Below are positions 59,083 to 64,000 of a DNA stretch of 64,000 nucleotides, piece by piece. The stretch covers positions 59,410 to 123,409 of the forward strand of contig CADCJX010000004.1 in assembly GCA_902801885.1 (NCBI GenBank), read 5' to 3'. Each line of letters starts with the position of its first letter. Positions within the stretch are counted from its first letter, which is position 1. Made by a program: the position numbers and the translations under genes. Source of the DNA: an uncultured Bacteroidia bacterium. Lineage in GTDB: Bacteria > Bacteroidota > Bacteroidia > Bacteroidales > UBA932. A model generated the notes under the pieces. That model saw nothing but the letters and a program-made list of their open reading frames with translations. It did not search any database and was not told the origin of the DNA.

Positions 59083-61560
59083 ATGAGAAAGGCAATACTG
59101 ATTGCAGCCGGACTGCTGGCCGGATTGTACGCCTCCGGACAGAGGCTTGTACTTAATTATGACCGCCCTGCCTCGAAATTCGAAGAAGCACTCCCTATCG
59201 GCAACGGCCACTTGGGAGCAATGGTCTACGGCGGAGTTGCAGACGACCTTATCTGGCTGAACGAAGGGACCCTTTGGGGCGGAAGCGCCAATCCTGACAA
59301 CAATCCTGTTCCGACCGGCGGTCCCGAGCTGCTGGCAAAGGTAAGAGCCACCCTGGAAAAGGAAGACTGGTCCGGTGCAGAAGAACTTGTGAAAGGTCTG
59401 CAAGGTAAGTATGTCAATTCCTTCCTACCGATGGGAAGCCTGCATCTCAGACAGACATTCGGTACGGACAAAGGACAGGCAACCAATTACAGCGGAACTA
59501 TAGCACCCGCCCAAAAGCTATCTCAGGAACCGGGTATCGAGGAATACTGCCGTACCCTCGACTTGGACAGCGCCATCACAAGGACAAGTTTCAAGTACGA
59601 CGGTGTGGACTATTCAAGGGAAATGTTCATCTCGCACCCGGACAGGGTAATGATCATCCATCTTACGGCCTCCGAACCAAAGCTGGAGTTCGACCTTGAC
59701 GGTTCGACCATGTGGGATGGCAGCAGCGTACAGAGCCTTTCTGCAAACGAGTATCTTGTCAAGGGCCAGGTAGGTTACTACCAGAGCACGAAATGGGAAG
59801 AGCCGTTCTCCCAGTGGCAGGTGGGTCCCAACGGAGAAAAGGGCATGCGTTACCAGTTCAGGGTCAAGGTAGTACGTTGTGACGGCCAGGTTTACACAAC
59901 TCCTTGCATACATGTAGCGAAAGCTTCTGACGTGCTTATCCTTGTCAGTGCAGCCACCAGTTTCAACGGTTTCGACAAGAGGCCTGACACCGAGGGTCGC
60001 GACGAGAACGCCCTTGCGGCTTCATACATTTCCAAGGCGGAGGGGAAAAGCCTTAAGACACTCCGTGACGCTCATGTCGCTGACTACCAGTCCCTCTTCA
60101 ATAAAGTGTCCCTTAATCTTTCAGGAGCCGGAGTATCGTCCATGACAACTGACAAGCGTCTGGAAGCTTATGCAGCGGGAGGGGAGGATCCATACCTTGA
60201 GACCCTTTATTTCCAGTTCGGCCGCTACCTACTTATCTCATGCTCCCGCGAAGACAGCGAAGTACCCTGCAACCTTCAGGGAATATGGTGCAAGGACCGT
60301 CATCCCGCATGGGGAAGCGACCTGCACACAAACATCAACGTCCAGATGAATTACTGGCCGGCCGAACCACTCGGTCTGAGCTCATGTGCCATACCCCTCA
60401 TGACGTTCATAAAGAACTGCTCAGTGGCAGGAGCGGAAGTCGTCCGCAACATGTACGGAATGAATGGCTGGACAGTCCATCACAACAGTGACATCTGGTG
60501 TGCTGCCAACCCGGTCGGAGAAAAGACAGGAAGCCCGTCCTGGGCCAACTACGTGATGGCGGGACCCTGGCTCTGCACCCATCTCTATGAGCATTACCTG
60601 TTCACCGGCGACAAGGAATTCCTCTCCGGGACTGCGTATCCTCTTCTCAAAGGATCTGCTGATTTCCTGATGGACTGGCTTGTCGAGAAAGACGGGAAAT
60701 ATGTTACTTCTCCTTCCACCTCACCTGAAAACGGATTCATCGATGAAAATGGGAAACGAGGTCAAGTCACGATCGGCTCTGCCATGGACCTTGAAATCTG
60801 CTGGGAGTTGTTTACCGACGTTATCGAGGCCAGCGAGAAACTCGGACTCGATCCGGACCTCAGGGCAAAGTGGAAGCATTACCGGGACAATCTCCATCCT
60901 CTACAGGTCGGAGCAGCCGGCAACCTTGTAGAATGGTACAAGGACTGGCAGGACACTGATCCCCAGCACAGGCATGTTTCCCATCTGTTCGGACTTCACC
61001 CGGGTCACGAGATATCCCCTTTGAAGACTCCTCAGCTGGCAAAGGCTGCAGTCAAGACCCTGGAAGTCAGGGGTGACGGAGGAACAGGCTGGAGCAAGGC
61101 CTGGAAGATCTGCTTCTGGTCAAGGCTCCTGGACGGCGACCACGCCTACAAGATGTACCGCGAACTTCTCAGCAAGTCTACCCTGCCGAACCTCTTCGAC
61201 ACCCATCCGCCGTTCCAGATCGACGGTAATTTCGGCTCGATCGCAGGAATAGCCGAGATGTTCCTCCAGAGCCAGAACTCAGAGATCCACCTCCTCCCCG
61301 CCATTCCTTCCGCCTGGAAAGAAGGTTCAGTCAAAGGCCTGAGGGCGCGCGGAGCTGTCTGCGTGGACATGGATTGGGAAGCCGGCAAACTGAAGACCGC
61401 GGTTCTTCATAACGAGCAAGAGGGGCAAAGAATAAAAGTCCGTACCGATGTACCGGTAAAAGTCAAGGGAGCCTCTTCCAGTACACGGCGTGACGGAACT
61501 TATTACCTTACGACAATCACCATGAAACCCGGACGCGACTGTGTCCTTACAGCCAAATAG
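59083..61560 (+). CDS. GH95 alpha-L-fucosidase / alpha-L-galactosidase family enzyme, secreted
   Basis: Read from the ATG at 59083 (825 residues) because RKAILIAAGLLAGLYASGQ is the signal peptide; an in-frame ATG at 59074 adds only three residues. The N-terminal beta domain has LPIGNGHLGAMVYGG. The (alpha/alpha)6 barrel has the GH95 catalytic set: NINVQMNYW (Asn417/Asn419 activating water), SPENGF (Glu549, acid) and QIDGNFG (Asp714). The family is inverting and removes alpha-1,2-L-fucose, or L-galactose in some members, from xyloglucan, mucin or milk glycans. It lies 18 bases after GH3 and 9 bases before GH43. Confidence 0.95.
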   Translation: MRKAILIAAGLLAGLYASGQRLVLNYDRPASKFEEALPIGNGHLGAMVYGGVADDLIWLNEGTLWGGSANPDNNPVPTGGPELLAKVRATLEKEDWSGAEELVKGLQGKYVNSFLPMGSLHLRQTFGTDKGQATNYSGTIAPAQKLSQEPGIEEYCRTLDLDSAITRTSFKYDGVDYSREMFISHPDRVMIIHLTASEPKLEFDLDGSTMWDGSSVQSLSANEYLVKGQVGYYQSTKWEEPFSQWQVGPNGEKGMRYQFRVKVVRCDGQVYTTPCIHVAKASDVLILVSAATSFNGFDKRPDTEGRDENALAASYISKAEGKSLKTLRDAHVADYQSLFNKVSLNLSGAGVSSMTTDKRLEAYAAGGEDPYLETLYFQFGRYLLISCSREDSEVPCNLQGIWCKDRHPAWGSDLHTNINVQMNYWPAEPLGLSSCAIPLMTFIKNCSVAGAEVVRNMYGMNGWTVHHNSDIWCAANPVGEKTGSPSWANYVMAGPWLCTHLYEHYLFTGDKEFLSGTAYPLLKGSADFLMDWLVEKDGKYVTSPSTSPENGFIDENGKRGQVTIGSAMDLEICWELFTDVIEASEKLGLDPDLRAKWKHYRDNLHPLQVGAAGNLVEWYKDWQDTDPQHRHVSHLFGLHPGHEISPLKTPQLAKAAVKTLEVRGDGGTGWSKAWKICFWSRLLDGDHAYKMYRELLSKSTLPNLFDTHPPFQIDGNFGSIAGIAEMFLQSQNSEIHLLPAIPSAWKEGSVKGLRARGAVCVDMDWEAGKLKTAVLHNEQEGQRIKVRTDVPVKVKGASSSTRRDGTYYLTTITMKPGRDCVLTAK

Positions 61561-61569
61561 ATTCACGCC

Positions 61570-63111
61570 ATGAAAAGAATTATATTCCTTGGCCTTCTGG
61601 TGGCCATGGCCGGTATAACCGGATGCAACAACAGCACTCCGGCCGTCAAGCCGACTGAGACCCTCGTTATCCACAATCCGGTGATTCCGGGATATTACCC
61701 GGATCCGTCGATTTGCCGTGTCGGGGATGACTACTACATAGTCAATTCTTCATTCCAATACTTCCCTGGTGTTCCGATCCATCACTCCAAGGACCTCGTC
61801 AACTGGGAGCTTATCGGGAATGTCCTTGACAGGGAAAGCCAGATCCCCCTGGAGAAAGCCAACTCGGCAAGAGGGATTTACGCTACGACGATCCGCTACA
61901 ATGAGGGTACGTACTACATGATAACCACAAATGTCGGCAATGGAGGCAATTTCTTCGTGACCGCAAAGGATCCATCCGGTCCCTGGTCCGAACCGATATA
62001 TCTGAAACAGGAAGGAATAGACCCGTCATTCCTCTTTGAAGACGGGAAATGCTACATGGTTTCAAATCCTAACGGAATAAGGCTCTGCGAGATAGATCCG
62101 GTGACCGGAGAGCAGCTTACAGAGAGCAAACTGCTCTGGAAGGGCACGGGAGGACGCTATCCTGAAGGCCCGCATATCTACAAGAAAGACGGCTGGTACT
62201 ATCTCCTGATCTCAGAAGGAGGTACGGAGATGGGACACAACCTTACCATCGCGCGGAGCCGTGACATCTGGGGGCCTTACGAATCAAATCCTGCTAATCC
62301 CATTTTGTCACATTTCCGCAGCGTAGCCGAGAATAACCAGATCCAGGCTACCGGTCACGGAGACTTCGTGGAGGCTCCGGACGGTTCCTGGTGGGTAGTT
62401 TTCCTGGCCTTCCGCCGCTACGGAGGAGATTATCACCATCTTGGAAGGGAAACCTTCCTCGCCCCCGTCACATGGGAAAACGGCTGGCCCGTCATCAATG
62501 GGGGCAATCCGGTGGAAGCAGAGATGGAAGTACCTGCGAGCTGGACTGCCCAAGCTCCTGTCGTCAAGCCCTGGAGGGAGGAATTCGACAGCCCTCTCGG
62601 ACATAAATGGATATATCTCCAGAATCCTGATTCTTCAAGATACTCAATCTCTGGGGGTGAACTCACTCTGAAAGGCTACAAGCCCCTTCAGGAGAATGAC
62701 CATCCGACCTACGTAGGAGTACGTCAGGAGGATCCGACCATCGCCGTCGAGACCAAAGTCCGGATCAAAGATCCTTCAGCGGAAGCCGGCCTTGTCCTGT
62801 ACCAGAGTCCTGACGGATTCGCCTCGGTGGGAGTGGAAAGAGGCAAGGCCAGACTTCACCTCAAGCTGAAGTCCGTTGACACAGTGATAGGAGAAGCTGC
62901 AGTTAAGAACAATGAGGCCGTGGTCAGGATTTGCTCCAAGGATGGCCTGATGTACGAATTCTTTGTGGATGGAACCCCCCTGGGCAACCTCAACACATCA
63001 CTGCTCAGCAGCGAAGTAGTCGGTGGCTTCACCGGAGTGACCCTGGGCATGTACGCTGTCGGTGGTGAAGCCCGATTCGACTATTTCGACTATAAAGCAG
63101 TTTCAGAATAA
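61570..63111 (+). CDS. Two-domain GH43 glycosidase (xylosidase/arabinofuranosidase type), lipoprotein
   Basis: This is a 513-residue protein with lipobox GITGCNNS (Cys at about 19). The five-bladed propeller (about 35-325) has the GH43 triad: YYPDPSI (base Asp45), EGIDPSF (Asp151) and YPEGPHI (acid Glu199). A C-terminal beta-sandwich (about 340-513; starts WREEFDSPLGHKW) is the GH43 C2/DUF1349-type domain that completes the active site in many beta-xylosidases and arabinofuranosidases. It is in tandem with GH95, and its stop overlaps the next gene's ATG by one base. Confidence 0.93.
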   Translation: MKRIIFLGLLVAMAGITGCNNSTPAVKPTETLVIHNPVIPGYYPDPSICRVGDDYYIVNSSFQYFPGVPIHHSKDLVNWELIGNVLDRESQIPLEKANSARGIYATTIRYNEGTYYMITTNVGNGGNFFVTAKDPSGPWSEPIYLKQEGIDPSFLFEDGKCYMVSNPNGIRLCEIDPVTGEQLTESKLLWKGTGGRYPEGPHIYKKDGWYYLLISEGGTEMGHNLTIARSRDIWGPYESNPANPILSHFRSVAENNQIQATGHGDFVEAPDGSWWVVFLAFRRYGGDYHHLGRETFLAPVTWENGWPVINGGNPVEAEMEVPASWTAQAPVVKPWREEFDSPLGHKWIYLQNPDSSRYSISGGELTLKGYKPLQENDHPTYVGVRQEDPTIAVETKVRIKDPSAEAGLVLYQSPDGFASVGVERGKARLHLKLKSVDTVIGEAAVKNNEAVVRICSKDGLMYEFFVDGTPLGNLNTSLLSSEVVGGFTGVTLGMYAVGGEARFDYFDYKAVSE

Positions 63112-63911
63112 TGAATAAAGGACTGTCATTTCTCATTTCATTCCTCTTGGTCGCCGGAGTCTGCAATGCGCAGGGTTACCGGATCATCCGGTCTTTCAGC
63201 GCCCCGGGCGCGAACCAGGGAGTAGCCGTGGACGACAACTGTTTTTACGGAATAGGCTCCCAGCAGATTACTAAATATTCAAAAAACGGAGATTCCCTGG
63301 TTACCTGGAAGGAAGCCGACTCCCGGCTGATCAGGCATTTTGACGGAGGAATTGTAGTTGACGGACTGCTCTACTGTTCCCATTCCAATTTCCCGGAGGT
63401 CCCGATGGCAAGTTCCATCGAAGTGTTCGACACGGAGAATTTGGAACACGTCCGGACCATCAGCCTTGGGATTGAATATGGTTCCTGCACCTGGGTTGTC
63501 CCTGGAGAGGACTGCTGGTATGTCTGTTTCGCCCATTACGACAATAACGGAGAGAGCGTGGACGGGAAGGTTATCCGTGACGCGTCATGGACCCAGATCG
63601 TCCAATATGACAAGGATTGGCGGAAGCTTCAGGGATGGATCCTCCCTCCTGAACTCATCGAAGAAATCCGTCCGATGAGCTTGTCGGGCGGATTATTCAT
63701 CGACGGGAAATTCTATTGCACCGGCCACGACGCCAAAAAGCTGTTCGTGCTTGAATTCCCTCCCTATGGGATGAGACTTCGCTGGACAGACACAATAGAC
63801 ATTCCCTTCAACGGACAGGGTATAGCCCTGGACGAAGAAGGGAATCTATGGGGAATAGACAGAAAGAAAAAACTCGTTCTACAGTCTGACCTTGTGGGTG
63901 CCCGGAACTAG
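63111..63911 (+). CDS. Uncharacterised secreted beta-propeller-like protein
   Basis: This is a 266-residue protein with a signal peptide ending VCNAQG (about residue 20). Repeated beta segments (GVAVDDNCFYGIGSQQITKY, GGIVVDGLLYCSHSNFPE, GGLFIDGKFYCTGHDAKKL, GQGIALDEEGNLWGIDRKKK; landmarks only) suggest an NHL/SMP-30-like propeller. No catalytic motif is recognised. The ATG overlaps the GH43 stop by one base, so it is probably co-translated and may bind or process a sugar in the same pathway. Function unknown. Confidence 0.6.
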   Translation: MNKGLSFLISFLLVAGVCNAQGYRIIRSFSAPGANQGVAVDDNCFYGIGSQQITKYSKNGDSLVTWKEADSRLIRHFDGGIVVDGLLYCSHSNFPEVPMASSIEVFDTENLEHVRTISLGIEYGSCTWVVPGEDCWYVCFAHYDNNGESVDGKVIRDASWTQIVQYDKDWRKLQGWILPPELIEEIRPMSLSGGLFIDGKFYCTGHDAKKLFVLEFPPYGMRLRWTDTIDIPFNGQGIALDEEGNLWGIDRKKKLVLQSDLVGARN

Positions 63912-64000
63912 AATCCCGCCTCCTGCCTTGCAGGTTGTACCTTCAGGAACAGTTACAGTGGCGTCGATCCTGCGGCCTTTCTTCTCAAGTGATACCTCGA
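63879..64000 (-). CDS. C-terminal end of a minus-strand gene, possibly an alpha-L-rhamnosidase (GH78)
   Basis: On the minus strand an open frame enters from the window edge and ends with TAG at 63881-63879, encoding about 39 residues. The segment IDATVTVPEGTTCKAGGG, then a short LVPGTHKVRL tail, resembles the C-terminal beta domain of Bac_rhamnosid proteins (I-x-V-P-x-G-T-T-A-x-V...V-x-x-G-x-Y/H-x-x). It overlaps the convergent propeller gene by 33 bases. With so little sequence the family call is tentative. Confidence 0.5.
   Translation of the reverse strand, partial: EVSLEKKGRRIDATVTVPEGTTCKAGGGILVPGTHKVRL

Noticed and set aside
1-64000. tRNA, rRNA, transposase, integrase or attachment sites
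   Set aside because: None recognised on reading both strands; the palindromic elements lack any transposase nearby.

Overview
The window looks like a chromosome segment of a Bacteroidota (Bacteroidales-type) carbohydrate scavenger. Supporting signs are two SusC/SusD pairs, an ECF sigma/FecR pair, many lipoprotein signals ending in a Cys, BACON domains, promoters of the TTTG-N19/23-TAnnTTTG type, few Shine-Dalgarno sequences, and dense clusters of secreted glycoside hydrolases (GH). Family names were assigned by reading motifs; no database search was run.

Layout. 1-1258: the 3' end of a mannose-6-phosphate isomerase gene, then a toxin-antitoxin pair (ribbon-helix-helix antitoxin plus PIN toxin) behind a promoter embedded in a perfect 14-bp inverted repeat. 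1271-2719 (minus): GH20 hexosaminidase. 2878-17190 (plus): a polysaccharide utilization locus with ECF sigma factor, FecR anti-sigma, SusC with an STN signalling domain, SusD, a BACON lipoprotein, an SGNH hydrolase-like lipoprotein, two tandem unassigned paralogues that look like (alpha/alpha)-toroid enzymes, a histidine-type phosphatase and a GH27 enzyme. Several of these genes overlap by 4-8 bases.

17195-36954 (minus): about 20 kb of closely packed genes. They encode a GH43, a small outer-membrane barrel, a tricorn-like protease, an M3 peptidase, a DUF5689-like lipoprotein, a TonB-dependent receptor without SusD, an endonuclease/exonuclease/phosphatase-family protein, a BACON + DNA/RNA non-specific endonuclease, an 878-residue OB-fold repeat lipoprotein, exonuclease III, a metallophosphoesterase lipoprotein and a GH101-like enzyme. 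I read the core (about 18.8-33.1 kb) as a candidate surface system for capturing and degrading extracellular nucleic acid or nucleoprotein.

37031-42978 (plus): an SGNH esterase and two GH92 alpha-mannosidases. 42982-43311: a 5'-truncated relic of a PD40/TolB-like gene whose intact relative lies at 49.8 kb. 43539-63911 (plus): a second locus with SusC, SusD, an unknown lipoprotein, a PD40 lipoprotein carrying a CxxCH motif, a GH28-like beta-helix protein, an AAA ATPase with its own promoter and repeat operator, GH31, GH3, GH95, GH43 and a small secreted beta-propeller-like protein. GH31 + GH3 + GH95 + GH43 is the debranching set expected for fucosylated xyloglucan, but no endo-glucanase is present here. 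The right edge holds the 3' end of a minus-strand gene, possibly an alpha-L-rhamnosidase.

The most unusual feature is a set of GC-rich palindromic elements sitting in frame inside three glycosidase genes (GH92 at 40.7 kb, GH31 at 54.0 kb, GH3 at 57.9 kb). They add about 40-60 residues each at tolerant positions: just after the signal peptide in two cases, in an interdomain linker in the third. They resemble in concept the protein-coding palindromic elements of Rickettsia, but the sequences here are different.
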